The notes beneath the pieces are model-generated. The model was not told the DNA's origin and ran no database searches. It saw only the letters and a list, made by a program, of their open reading frames with translations. Position numbers and translations under genes: made by a program. Source: Chitinivibrionales bacterium (lineage in GTDB: Bacteria > Fibrobacterota > Chitinivibrionia > Chitinivibrionales > FEN-1185). From it: a DNA stretch of 64,000 bases. Shown in pieces: positions 28,006 to 36,824 of the stretch (positions are counted from its first letter, which is position 1; the number at the start of each line of letters is the position of its first letter). The stretch covers positions 1 to 64,000 of the forward strand of contig DATJAL010000025.1 in the NCBI GenBank assembly GCA_035516255.1, given 5' to 3'.

Positions 28006-28485
28006 TTATTTGTTCACCATCGCGTTGAAATTCGCGATGATCTTTGCCGCGGTATCCTCGGGCCGCATGGTCTTGGTGGCGGAAGCCACCGCGCTCACGT
28101 CTTCCCTCCGGGGATTCCATTGCTCACCGTAAATGTCGCAGATGAGAAGGCTCGACTGCTGGCCGATGCCCTCCTGCGACCGGACGAATTTTTCTGCCGT
28201 CTCGGTAAGCTTTGCGGCGGCGACCGCGTTGAACAGGATCACCGCCCGGTAATTGCGGCGCTCCCGGTCGTTGAGCGTCCTGATGCTGATGATGGTCACC
28301 CCGTAGCCCCGGGCCGTGAGGCTGTCCTTGACAATTGCGGAAACGGCCTTTTCCATGTAGCTTTTACCCATGGCGATGAGCACTTGTTTGGGGAGCGTGT
28401 CCGGTTTCAAGGAATCGGTCTGCGCAAGGCAGGCGCCGCAGCATACCGCCGCGATAAATGCGGATAAGCGAAAAACCCGATTCAT
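28006..28485 (-). CDS. Exported protein of unknown function
   Basis: 159 residues. A signal peptide (1-21, ending CLAQ) precedes an alpha/beta domain: QVLIAMGKSYMEKAVSAIVK, GYGVTIISIRTL, YRAVILFNAVAAAKL and SSLLICDIYG look like alternating strands and helices of a flavodoxin-like or Rossmann-like fold. No cofactor motif is clear. It lies ten bases from the next gene and 19 from the acetyltransferase, so a three-gene transcript is likely. Confidence 0.75.
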   Translation of the reverse strand: MNRVFRLSAFIAAVCCGACLAQTDSLKPDTLPKQVLIAMGKSYMEKAVSAIVKDSLTARGYGVTIISIRTLNDRERRNYRAVILFNAVAAAKLTETAEKFVRSQEGIGQQSSLLICDIYGEQWNPRREDVSAVASATKTMRPEDTAAKIIANFNAMVNK

Positions 28486-28494
28486 GTATCCTCC

Positions 28495-28983
28495 CTACTT
28501 TGATGCGCCCTTTTTGCCCGCCGGCTGTTTCTGGGACGGCACCGGCGCCGGGCCACCCTTGGCCATCCGGAGCGCGGCAAGGATCGCCCCGACGGCGCCG
28601 AGCGCGGCGATGAGCGAACTGAAGAAGATGCTTGAGTTTGATTTTTTGAAAAACCAGGCGTGCCCCGGATGCTTTTCATAATAATACACGGTGACGTACT
28701 GGGAGCTGTACCCGGCGCCCGGCATAGCGACTCTTTTCGTATACTCTTTGCCGTCCACCGTGTAACGTACTACGTCGTATTCCCGGTCTATGGTCTGCTT
28801 CCGCGACGCGAACTCTTTTTTCGTAAAGGTATCGACAATTTTCCCTGATGTCATTTTGACGGTCTTGTTCAGGTTCGCAAACGCCACGATACCCGCGCCG
28901 CCCGCAAGCATGACAACGAGGGAAATGATCAGGAGCCATAAGGCAACGGATGACTTTTTTACCGGCTGTTCCGGCTGTTTCAT
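28495..28983 (-). CDS. DUF3592-like two-pass membrane protein
   Basis: 162 residues. A membrane segment near 12-35 and a second at about 118-140 enclose a beta-rich extracytoplasmic part (GKIVDTFTKKEFA, EYDVVRYTVDGKEYTKRV, YSSQYVTVYYYEKHPG), the pattern of DUF3592 proteins whose function is unknown. The C-terminus is Pro/Lys/Gly-rich. It starts the short minus-strand run that ends with the acetyltransferase. Confidence 0.75.
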   Translation of the reverse strand: MKQPEQPVKKSSVALWLLIISLVVMLAGGAGIVAFANLNKTVKMTSGKIVDTFTKKEFASRKQTIDREYDVVRYTVDGKEYTKRVAMPGAGYSSQYVTVYYYEKHPGHAWFFKKSNSSIFFSSLIAALGAVGAILAALRMAKGGPAPVPSQKQPAGKKGASK

Positions 28984-29061
28984 GGGGTGTCCTTCCGTGA
29001 AAAAGTGTGTTGGTAAAAATAAATGCCGCCATTGCAGGCGCAGGTGAACAAAAACGGTCTG

Positions 29062-29376
29062 TTAAAACATGAGATGGCGGATGGCGAGCACCGGATGACG
29101 CAGCAACATGCGCGGCCCGCTGTACTGCATCACCCTGCGGATCAGGTCGCGGTATTCCGGTTTGTAGCAATGCGCAGGGCATTTTCTGCAGGCGGTTTTT
29201 TTCTCGCCGTACTTGCACCGGTCGAGGCGTTCAAGGGCGTATGCCGCAAGAGCATTGCATTGATTGCAAAGGTTCGATGTTGACACATGATGATGACCTC
29301 TACAGAACATGCGTATCATGACCTTGATGGTTTTGGTTTCCCGAATGATCTTTGATTTCCTTTTTTCCATGATCAT
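29062..29376 (-). CDS. ygbA: YgbA/nitrous-oxide-stimulated-promoter family protein
   Basis: 104 residues. The arrangement RETKTIKVMIRMFCRGHHH, LCNQCNALAAYALERLDRC, CRKCPAHCYKPEYRD and MRYSGPRM-like end (MQYSGPRMLLRHPVLAI) matches the YgbA family (PF11756). Its conserved cysteines suggest metal or cluster binding. In enteric bacteria ygbA is induced by nitric oxide and linked to recovery of iron-sulfur functions; that role is taken from the family. It stands alone. Confidence 0.88.
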   Translation of the reverse strand: MIMEKRKSKIIRETKTIKVMIRMFCRGHHHVSTSNLCNQCNALAAYALERLDRCKYGEKKTACRKCPAHCYKPEYRDLIRRVMQYSGPRMLLRHPVLAIRHLMF

Positions 29377-29547
29377 TTGTTCCCGATCGGCCTGTTATGG
29401 CAGAGAAAATACATGGCTGACTGATATGATAAAAAACAAGCGCAACAAGAGCCACGGCGCATTTGCGCTTTCAATCCGTCGGTAATGGAATTTATTTTGA
29501 AAAGTCATTTCACGCCCCTCTCACCTTTTCGATGAACGGGTATCCTT

Positions 29548-29904
29548 ATGAAATTTTCAGAACTCGCGGTCCGTTTTATCGCGGGCGGATCGCTCGTGGT
29601 CGCCGTCTCTCTGTTTGCAAAAGCGAAAAATCCCGTGCTCGCCGGCCTTTTCATGCTCTTCCCGGTTATCACCCTGGTAGGATTTTATTTCATCGGCTCG
29701 GCCGCCGATAGCGCCGGCCTCAGGAAAATCGCCCTGTTTTCCATGGCCGCGCTGCCCGCGACGCTTGTTTTTCTGGCGTCTTTCTATGTGCTGATCGGTT
29801 CGATGGCGCTGAGGCCGTGTTTGCTCTTGTCAACACTCGCCTGGTGTGCGGCGGCGGCGGTGGTGCTGCTCATCAACCATTTCATTCTCCGGATCGGATT
29901 TTAA
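29548..29904 (+). CDS. GlpM-like integral membrane protein
   Basis: 118 residues with four membrane segments. The pattern FIAGGSLVVAVSLFAKAKNP, LAGLFMLFPVITLVGFYFIG, followed by a LRKIALFSMAALPATLVF segment, resembles GlpM (PF06942), a small inner-membrane protein of unclear function in alginate-producing pseudomonads. No ribosome binding site of note. A terminator follows. Confidence 0.7.
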   Translation: MKFSELAVRFIAGGSLVVAVSLFAKAKNPVLAGLFMLFPVITLVGFYFIGSAADSAGLRKIALFSMAALPATLVFLASFYVLIGSMALRPCLLLSTLAWCAAAAVVLLINHFILRIGF

Positions 29905-29916
29905 AAGATAAAAAGC

Positions 29917-29945
29917 AAAAGGACCCGGAAATCCGGGTCCTTTTT
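29917..29945. terminator. Bidirectional terminator
   Basis: AAAAGGACCCGG with CCGGGTCCTTTTT around an aaat loop (29917-29945). It ends the GlpM-like gene and also the minus-strand GH3 gene at 29974. Confidence 0.92.
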
Positions 29946-29973
29946 GGGTCCGCAGGAAATCATACTGCCGCCG

Positions 29974-32388
29974 TCACTCCCGCAGCGAATCCACGCTCAC
30001 CTGGGTGTACAGCCCGTCTTCCGCGTGCAGCGTGTCTCCTTCGTAATTCAACCCGAAGCCGAACGGCCATTGCGGCACTTTGGTGCCGTACGCCGCCTTT
30101 CCATTGTAGGGATATCCCCAGTTGATCGGCTCCTGGCTTAGGTTGGCGGGCCAGGTGTAGGAAAGCTTGCCGGTGAAATCATTCTTGCCGTAGATGAGGT
30201 CGGCAAGGCCCTCGCCCTCCGATCCCGGCCACATCGCGATGATGATCGCGTCACACTTGCTGATCACGCTCGAAAAATCGACGGGCCGTCCGCTCACGAC
30301 CACCAGCACGACCTTCTTCGCCCCGGTAACGGCATTGACAGGCGAGACATCAATATTGATATCCGGGAAAGCGGTTTCGGCGTAGGGGTTTTCTCCGATG
30401 GCGACGATGGCAATATCCGCGCCGCTTCCGTTGCCGGAAAGCGTCACGTTGTTGCCGCCGACCTGCTGCAATCCCTGATAAAATGAGGTGCCGCCCGGCA
30501 CGCTCACATGGCTCTGCCAGGAGAGCGTCCATCCGCCGCATTGCAGACCGACGTCGTTCATGAACGCCCCGACGCACGCGATTTTCGAAGAAACTGTGGC
30601 CGGGAGGGCGCCGTTGTTCTTGACAAGGACGCAGGATTTCCGCACCGCCTCGCGGCCGATGTCCCGGTGATCGGCGCAGCCGATGAGGGTGGCCATCCGG
30701 TCGTCAATCGGTTTGTTGTAGAATCCCCAATCGCCGAACATCCACATCTTGGGCGTGAGCACGCCCTTGATGCCCTGGTCTCCCCGCACCGAGGTGGGAG
30801 TGCTTGTGAAAAAGGTCTTGGCGTTACCTAGACATCCAGCGGCGTTGTCGCTCGGCATGGCGACGTCAAGCCCGTATTGGAAGTTGCTGAATTGAGTTCC
30901 CCAGTCGCCGTTGACAAACCCCTGGAAATGCTGCTCCCCCCTGAGCCAGTCGATGTTCATTGCCGAATTCTGGGAGCAGGTCGTGCCCATCCACGATCCG
31001 AACTGATCCATGATCGAAATGGCACACACCTTGAAGCATTCCTCATAGGTAAGCAGATGGATGTATTTGAGCTGTTCATAGGTAACATGTTCGTACGACG
31101 TGTCGCAGGGACCGGCCATGGTTCCGTTGGTGCTTCCGCCGTCTCCGCAAAAATGCTTGCAGCATACGCCGACCGCGTTCGGATGTCCCAGGTCGCCCGT
31201 TGACAGACCGAGCACCGCCGACTTTGCGATTGCCGCCGCCAGATCCGGATTTTCGCTGTAGCCTTCGTACAACCTGCCGTAGCGGTCGTCGCGGCACACG
31301 GCCACGCAGGGAGCGAGCATCCAGTCCTCGCCGGTGCCCCGTATTTCGCAGCCGACCATTCTATATGCCTTTTCAACGAATTGCGGGTCCCACGTGCAGC
31401 CCATGGCGCAGTTGTGCGGGAGAATGACCGCGGTTTCGACCGCGCTTGCTCCATGAACGTTGTCGACCCCGCAGAGAATAGGAATGTGCAGCCTGGTCGC
31501 CCTTATCCCGGCATTAAGGGCCTTTGTAAATGTCGTCCAATTGCTGATGCTGTGACCGCCCGGGCCGTCATCCCCGCCGGCAAAAGCGAATCCGCAGAGA
31601 TTCTGTGCGTAATAGGCCGCGTTTGCGTTATCAAAATTAGGCTCGTTAATGGCACCGGCTTTTTCGGCGGGGGTCATCAGGGCGAAAACTGAGTCGACCT
31701 TTTTGGCAACGTCCATTTTCACGATCTTGACCGTGCCGACGGGGTCGGTGTAGCTCGCGATGGGGACAATTGCAGAATAATACCCGGTCTTACCCACCCT
31801 GAGCGTGTCGATGAACGCGGCGATTTTGCCGAGCCGGTTTGCCATGGCAGGTCCTGAAGAGAAACCGGCTCGCACGGAACCGGCGCGGAATTGGTTCATG
31901 ATTTTCACGCATTCGGATTTTCCGTTAACCGTAACTTTTGCCAGATACATGGCATAGGCCCAGTTTTTCGTTGAGCTTGCGAAAGGCGAAAAGGCAAAAA
32001 AGCCGGTATTATCCATGATCTTGTTAAGGACAATGCCAAGGCTGCGGCCTTGCATGTCGAACAGTTCGACCGTCGCACCGTCTCCCCGTGAAACATGGAA
32101 TAAAAGCTCTTTTCCCCGCACCATCAACTGGAGCCCGCTCGCGGCGTTCGAAGACAAGGCCGGATTCCTCACCCCGACGGGCCCGCCAAACGATCCGTCG
32201 TTTAGGCTGTAGGACCAAGTAAAGCGCTTGTCAAGAGTAACGTATGAGATGTAGGCGTTCCGCACGGGCTTGCCGCTTGAGTCAACAACAATACCCGTGT
32301 TGGTGACATAGCCGCGCGGGACATCGGCTTGAGCGGTTAAGAAAAACGTTAACACCAATGCAAGACTGAAAAACGACAGATGCTTCAT
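29974..32388 (-). CDS. Secreted GH3 glycoside hydrolase with N-terminal sorting-like domain
   Basis: 804 residues. Signal peptide 1-21. Then a carboxypeptidase-regulatory-like beta domain begins (NTGIVVDSSGKPVRNAYISY) and seems to resume at 192-225 (DTLRVGKTGYYSAIVPIASY). Between them sits an 85-residue block (83-170, VELFDMQGRSLG ... YLAKVTVNGKSECVKI) that looks like a sorting domain normally found at the C-terminus. The GH3 domain follows: K411-H-F (CKHFCGDGGS) and the nucleophile D495 in FVNGDWGT. Exo-acting beta-glucosidase or related activity is likely. A usual C-terminal FnIII-like domain is absent. Confidence 0.9.
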   Translation of the reverse strand: MKHLSFFSLALVLTFFLTAQADVPRGYVTNTGIVVDSSGKPVRNAYISYVTLDKRFTWSYSLNDGSFGGPVGVRNPALSSNAASGLQLMVRGKELLFHVSRGDGATVELFDMQGRSLGIVLNKIMDNTGFFAFSPFASSTKNWAYAMYLAKVTVNGKSECVKIMNQFRAGSVRAGFSSGPAMANRLGKIAAFIDTLRVGKTGYYSAIVPIASYTDPVGTVKIVKMDVAKKVDSVFALMTPAEKAGAINEPNFDNANAAYYAQNLCGFAFAGGDDGPGGHSISNWTTFTKALNAGIRATRLHIPILCGVDNVHGASAVETAVILPHNCAMGCTWDPQFVEKAYRMVGCEIRGTGEDWMLAPCVAVCRDDRYGRLYEGYSENPDLAAAIAKSAVLGLSTGDLGHPNAVGVCCKHFCGDGGSTNGTMAGPCDTSYEHVTYEQLKYIHLLTYEECFKVCAISIMDQFGSWMGTTCSQNSAMNIDWLRGEQHFQGFVNGDWGTQFSNFQYGLDVAMPSDNAAGCLGNAKTFFTSTPTSVRGDQGIKGVLTPKMWMFGDWGFYNKPIDDRMATLIGCADHRDIGREAVRKSCVLVKNNGALPATVSSKIACVGAFMNDVGLQCGGWTLSWQSHVSVPGGTSFYQGLQQVGGNNVTLSGNGSGADIAIVAIGENPYAETAFPDINIDVSPVNAVTGAKKVVLVVVSGRPVDFSSVISKCDAIIIAMWPGSEGEGLADLIYGKNDFTGKLSYTWPANLSQEPINWGYPYNGKAAYGTKVPQWPFGFGLNYEGDTLHAEDGLYTQVSVDSLRE

Positions 32389-32694
32389 CCAGTCCCCCTT
32401 TTTTAAGATGAAAACTACCTGTTATACCGTTTGTAATCTATCTCAATCACAATTATCATATAGGAAGGAAGGCTATTAAACGAATAATATACAATTAGAA
32501 TAGTAACAAAATTGGGATTTTTTTAGTTATTGAAAACAGGGCTATTTTATACTTATTGACAATACCGTCGCCGGCCTGAACGGAATATAAATAAACGGTG
32601 TGCGAGTAAACGGGTGGTGGGAATTTATTTTAATTATTTGACGTTCGATTGTTTATAACCGCATTCTTGATGTGGAAAAGATTACACCTGACTT
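32389..32694. other. Divergent region between GH3 gene and deacetylase
   Basis: 306 AT-rich bases. A TATAAC box on the minus strand (about 32422-32427) with a weak -35 may start the GH3 message. No repeat or gene is seen. Confidence 0.4.
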
Positions 32695-33438
32695 ATGAAA
32701 CCATATTTTTTTGTCATTTTATCCAGTTTCCTGGCGGCGTGGGACGGAGCAAATCCGTCGGGGGATACCCTGGATGCACCAAAAAACGTGGTTGCCCTGA
32801 CTTTCGACGACGGCCCCTCCGCCCTTTACACGCCGCAGATCCTCGACATCCTCAAAAAAAACGGCGTGCGCGCCACGTTCTTTGTCATAGGAGAAAACGT
32901 GGAAAAATATCCGTTCCTTGTAAAAAGGGAAGTTGACGAAGGACATTGCGTGGGCAACCACACCTGGTCGCATCCGTTAAACGCGCCGCTTGAATCGCGG
33001 AAAACCCTGGATGGGCAGATCCTCCGCACCGATTCCGCGGTCTTCAAAGCCGCGGGGGTGCACACGCGTCTGCTGCGGCCGCCGCACGGATGGGAGTCGC
33101 CGTGGATGGTCAGAAACGCCGAGTCATTGGGGTATGACGTGGTCACCTGGACCGTCAATCCCGGCGATTGGAAGCATCCCGCAGCGAACGTGATCATAAA
33201 ACGGGTCGAGCGGGCGAACGGAAAAAGCGCCATCGTATTGCTCCACGACGGATTGGAATTGAAACCCGACCCCCACCAGGAAAACACCCTCAAGGCGCTT
33301 CAGGAAATCATCGATGATTTCAGGTCCACCGGCTACGCCTTCGTAACCATAGAGCAAATGATTGACAATGAGGATTTTTTAAAAGCGCATCGCGATCTGC
33401 TTACGGCCATCAAAAGGCCGCGGGCGGGGTACCGATAA
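32695..33438 (+). CDS. NodB-type polysaccharide deacetylase
   Basis: 247 residues with all five carbohydrate-esterase 4 motifs: TFDDGP (36-41, catalytic Asp), the metal-binding H89-x3-H93 (NHTWSHP), RPPHG (128-132), DW in NPGDWKHP, and LLHDG. A hydrophobic start suggests export, although cleavage is uncertain. It removes acetyl (or formyl) groups from N-acetylglucosamine polymers such as peptidoglycan or chitin. It faces the GH3 gene across a 306-base divergent region. Confidence 0.93.
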   Translation: MKPYFFVILSSFLAAWDGANPSGDTLDAPKNVVALTFDDGPSALYTPQILDILKKNGVRATFFVIGENVEKYPFLVKREVDEGHCVGNHTWSHPLNAPLESRKTLDGQILRTDSAVFKAAGVHTRLLRPPHGWESPWMVRNAESLGYDVVTWTVNPGDWKHPAANVIIKRVERANGKSAIVLLHDGLELKPDPHQENTLKALQEIIDDFRSTGYAFVTIEQMIDNEDFLKAHRDLLTAIKRPRAGYR

Positions 33439-33540
33439 GCCCTGCGCCGGGATGCGGCCTGTAACAACCGCAGGACGGATGCTGTCTAATTTGTTCGTAT
33501 TTTCCCTTAACCTCTTTTCCTTCTATGGCATGGGATCACC

Positions 33541-34362
33541 ATGAAAATTTTATTTCCGGTTGTTTCCGCGCTTCTTTTTATGCTTTTGTCAACATGCAAT
33601 CCGCCCGTTGTTGTTGAAAGCAAATGGGCCCCGTCCCCTCCGCCCTTTGACGGAAACCCCGCGCCGTGGAAGGATGTCATGCAGTACCCCGACGATCCTC
33701 AATTCGGGATCGGCGTCAGGAATGACGGTACTTTTTTATACCTCGACATGACTTCGTGGAAACGCGACGTCAACACGCAGATCCTGCGCTTCGGATTCAC
33801 CACCTGGTTCACCAGCCCGTCTAAAAAGGGGAAACGGTTCGGTATTCATTTTCCGCTCGGCATGAAAAACGCTCCGCCGCTGCACTCGACCGCGGAGAGG
33901 GCGCGCGATCCGCAGGCAATGAGGGAAAGGATGGAGCAGACGCTCCAGGAAATGGAACTGCTCGGGCCGGGAAAAGAAGACAGCATTCCGGTAAAAACAG
34001 GCGTTGCCGAATCCTTCGGCATTATCGTCCGTTTATTCCCGTCGGATGAAAACCTTGTTTACCAAATAAAAGTTCCCCTCAGGTCAGACTCCCTATGCAA
34101 ATATGCCGTCGATATCGGAAACGACACACTGCTGAACGTGACTTTCGAGTCATCCGTGCCCGATATCGACCCGCACGGCCAGGGTGAAAGCGGCTCTGAA
34201 ATGCAGCCCACGGGCGGCGGCGGCATGCACGGTGAAGGGAGCGGCGGGGGTATGCACGGCGGCGGACATGGACACGGCGGCTACTCCGGAACTTCCGCGG
34301 AAGCAATGCCGTCCGCGTTCACCGCCAGTTTTTCCATTGGCCTGTCAAGGAATCCAAAGTAA
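33541..34362 (+). CDS. Putative lipoprotein with CBM9/DOMON-like domain
   Basis: 273 residues. A signal peptide with the lipobox-like LLSTC (C19) starts the protein. The part 25-190 has PFDGNPAPWKDVMQYPDDPQ, FGIGVRNDGTFLYLDMT, and LRFGFTTWFT, resembling sugar- or haem-binding CBM9/DOMON-type sandwiches found in outer-surface proteins, though no family is firm. The tail is Gly/His/Met-rich (GGGMHGEGSGGGMHGGGHGH), a possible metal-binding stretch. It follows the deacetylase by 102 bases. Confidence 0.7.
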   Translation: MKILFPVVSALLFMLLSTCNPPVVVESKWAPSPPPFDGNPAPWKDVMQYPDDPQFGIGVRNDGTFLYLDMTSWKRDVNTQILRFGFTTWFTSPSKKGKRFGIHFPLGMKNAPPLHSTAERARDPQAMRERMEQTLQEMELLGPGKEDSIPVKTGVAESFGIIVRLFPSDENLVYQIKVPLRSDSLCKYAVDIGNDTLLNVTFESSVPDIDPHGQGESGSEMQPTGGGGMHGEGSGGGMHGGGHGHGGYSGTSAEAMPSAFTASFSIGLSRNPK

Positions 34363-34382
34363 CCAATCAACCCGCATTTCGG

Positions 34383-34415
34383 AAAAAAAAACAGCGCCTT
34401 TTTTAAAGGGCGCTG
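34383..34415 (-). terminator. Terminator of the small membrane protein gene
   Basis: Minus strand stem CAGCGCC with GGCGCTG (34392-34398 with 34409-34415), followed by nine T (34383-34391). The plus side lacks a T run. Confidence 0.85.
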
Positions 34416-34441
34416 CAGGAAAAAGACCTTAATTGCACCTG

Positions 34442-34786
34442 TCATTTTGGTCCCTGAGCCTCGGGCTTTTCCGCAGGCGCCGGGAACTGCTGGCCCCGTT
34501 CCGGAGGGATGAATCTCTTACCCATCCAATGCTGAGGAACGCTCCCCATCATGGGTGGACGCCCCTGCATGCCCATTCCCCCCGTGAAATGCCGGCCGTG
34601 AAAATGCCTCATTGCAACCGGAGAAAAGAGAACAACCCCTGCAATGACAAACAGGATTATTGACAGGATCCGTCCGAATGACGAAATGCTTTTCGGCGTG
34701 GTTGCCTGGGCTGAGCTCCACAGGGCAAAGTATCCGAAAAACACCAATGCCGAAGCCGCAATCAAAGGAAAAATAATCAGCATCAT
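34442..34786 (-). CDS. Small two-pass membrane protein, His/Met-rich loop
   Basis: 114 residues with membrane segments at about 3-25 and 38-58. The rest is extramembrane and rich in His, Met, Gly and Pro (RHFHGRHFTGGMGMQGRPPM). The neighbouring lipoprotein on the other strand has a similar His/Gly/Met-rich tail, so both may bind a metal such as copper or nickel. No family is recognised. Confidence 0.7.
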   Translation of the reverse strand: MMLIIFPLIAASALVFFGYFALWSSAQATTPKSISSFGRILSIILFVIAGVVLFSPVAMRHFHGRHFTGGMGMQGRPPMMGSVPQHWMGKRFIPPERGQQFPAPAEKPEAQGPK

Positions 34787-35053
34787 TTTTCACCTCCCTC
34801 CACAGTTTTTTAAAAGCTCTTCGCGAATATTTCTTCATGCACGTGGGACACATTTCCAAAAATGCGCCCACTGCAAAATCTCATGATTCTTAACTATGGT
34901 TTGACACTTACAATGGGATAAACGTTACCGGTTTTTTACGAATCCTGAAGGAAAAGCTATAGCGTCGGTCAAGGTACCGGCGGCGGTGCAAGGCAAAAAG
35001 GGCTCGACGAATCCGGGGGCGCACGTCTTAGATGATAAGCGGTTATGGCCGCC

Positions 35054-35830
35054 TTACCATTTACGGACAAGAAACGTCCGGATCGTCTCCCCTTCGCCGC
35101 TGATCACCGCTGCCGCGCGCACCGAAAGCACCTCCTCGACACCGGGGACGCAGAATGGCGGTTTGTCAAGCACAACCGCCGACCGCTCGTGCACCCTCGT
35201 GTCGAACCCGTGCGGTTTGTCCCGGTTCGGCCGCAGGCGCACGGTATCGGCGGGAAAATGCTCGGTCACCAAGGTGTACTCGTATACCCGCAGTCTTTGG
35301 ACGATGGAGGCGATCTCCGCGTTGGAAAGATGCTGCAGCACCTGCCTCACGAGACAGAGCTGGCCCGGCGGCAGATCGTCATCGATGATGTTGCGGCATT
35401 CAAACGAAACGTTGCGCAAATACGCGTATTTTTTCCGGTTCGCCTCGATTACTTTTTCCACAATATCAACGGCAATCCACGAGCCGCCGGCCCGAGCGAT
35501 CCGGGCGCCAACCCTGAAATCGCCGCAGCCGAGGTCGACAATGCCGGCAATGCGGTTCTTCGCGATAAACGACCCCACGAACACGCAGTACGGCCCGGTG
35601 ACCGCGTCGTCTGAACCGGTGCCTGAATAAGGGTCCGGCCCTCCCCCCCATTCGCGGTTATCATAGATCCTGGCAAAAACCTGCTTCGCGGACAGCGAGG
35701 TGTTTTCCTTTCTTCTTGTGTTGATGAGCCGTGCGAGCGCCCGCTTTGCGCGCCACTGTCTCATCCACGCCGGGGCGTATGAGGCCACAAAGGATCTTAT
35801 TTTCTGTATTTGTACCTGCATTATCGTCAC
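35054..35830 (-). CDS. Class I SAM-dependent methyltransferase, substrate unknown
   Basis: 258 residues. After a basic N-terminus the core has motif I IVDLGCGDFRVGARIA, motif II SWIAVDIVEKVIE, and LCLVRQVLQHLSNAEIASIV (the motif IV/V region). The front segment KQVFARIYDNREWGGGPDPY, SGTGSDDAVTGPY resembles glycan- or lipid-methylating enzymes of envelope gene clusters. There are no adjacent pathway genes to name a substrate. Confidence 0.85.
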   Translation of the reverse strand: MTIMQVQIQKIRSFVASYAPAWMRQWRAKRALARLINTRRKENTSLSAKQVFARIYDNREWGGGPDPYSGTGSDDAVTGPYCVFVGSFIAKNRIAGIVDLGCGDFRVGARIARAGGSWIAVDIVEKVIEANRKKYAYLRNVSFECRNIIDDDLPPGQLCLVRQVLQHLSNAEIASIVQRLRVYEYTLVTEHFPADTVRLRPNRDKPHGFDTRVHERSAVVLDKPPFCVPGVEEVLSVRAAAVISGEGETIRTFLVRKW

Positions 35831-35983
35831 CCACTGAACGGTTCATGTGGAACAACATGCCTTCCCCATACGAAAATAGCTGGTATCAAAGCGCGTGGCA
35901 ACGGCTGCCGTTAAATATCCAAGTAAAAAATGTGGCCTTTGCGCTTTTGCGCAGCGTATCTTAATGGCAGGAGAACAACCATA

Positions 35984-36754
35984 ATGAGAATACTCAGCTG
36001 GAACGTCAACGGAATCCGGGCGGTCGCGAAAAAAGGCATGCTCGACCGGCTCGTGAAGGACGGGGCGGACATCATTTGCCTGCAGGAAACAAAGGTGTTC
36101 GACCCGCAGGAACTCGACGAGTCCATCCTGTCGCCGCAAGGATATTCTTCGCATTGGAACTCGGCGCAGGACAAAAAAGGATACAGCGGGGTCGCCGTCT
36201 ATACCAAGCGGCAGCCCAAGAAGATTGAAAAGGGCTTCGGCGTCAAGAAGTTCGACACCGAAGGCCGCACGCTCGTGGCGCATTACGACGGCTTCACGCT
36301 CCTCAATATCTACTTTCCCAACGGCAAGCAGAATGAAGAGCGCCTGAAATATAAAATGGACTTTTACGACGCGTTCCTTGCCTTCTGCGACGGCCTGAGG
36401 AAAAAGAAAATCCCGCTTATCATGTGCGGGGACTACAATACCGCGCACAAGGAGATCGACCTGGCGCGGCCCAAGGAGAACGCGGGGGTCTCGGGCTTTC
36501 TCCCCGAAGAACGCGCGTGGATCGACAAGTATTTAACACACGGATACATCGACACGCTCAGGATGTTCCACCAAGAGCCCGGACTGTACACGTGGTGGGA
36601 CCTCAAAAGCGGCGCCCGCGCGAGGAACGTGGGCTGGCGCATCGATTATTTCTTCGTGAGCGACGATATCAAGGGCAGGGTGAAGGACGGATTCATCCTA
36701 AAGGACGTGATGGGATCCGACCATTGTCCGATAGGAATTGACATCTCGCGATAA
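35984..36754 (+). CDS. xth: Exodeoxyribonuclease III (AP endonuclease)
   Basis: 256 residues. It begins MRILSWNVNGIRAVAKKGML and carries the metal and catalytic motifs LQETKV, NIYFPNGK, GDYNTAHKEIDLARP, RIDYFFVS and GSDHCPIGIDI of the EEP-family AP endonuclease/exonuclease III. It repairs abasic sites and removes 3' blocks. The start at 35984 follows AGGAG and opens the family N-terminus; 18 further in-frame codons upstream carry no conserved residues. Confidence 0.97.
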   Translation: MRILSWNVNGIRAVAKKGMLDRLVKDGADIICLQETKVFDPQELDESILSPQGYSSHWNSAQDKKGYSGVAVYTKRQPKKIEKGFGVKKFDTEGRTLVAHYDGFTLLNIYFPNGKQNEERLKYKMDFYDAFLAFCDGLRKKKIPLIMCGDYNTAHKEIDLARPKENAGVSGFLPEERAWIDKYLTHGYIDTLRMFHQEPGLYTWWDLKSGARARNVGWRIDYFFVSDDIKGRVKDGFILKDVMGSDHCPIGIDISR

Positions 36755-36756
36755 AA

Positions 36757-36790
36757 AAAGGGCGCCATATTTTCGACAGCGCCCCTTCTT
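36757..36790 (+). terminator. Terminator-like hairpin behind xth
   Basis: AAGGGCGC pairs with GCGCCCCTT across a 13-base loop, then TTGCTC. The T run is short. It lies between the convergent xth and beta-barrel genes. Confidence 0.6.
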
Positions 36791-36824
36791 GCTCTCAACT
36801 TCCAACTTTCAACTTCAACCTTTT

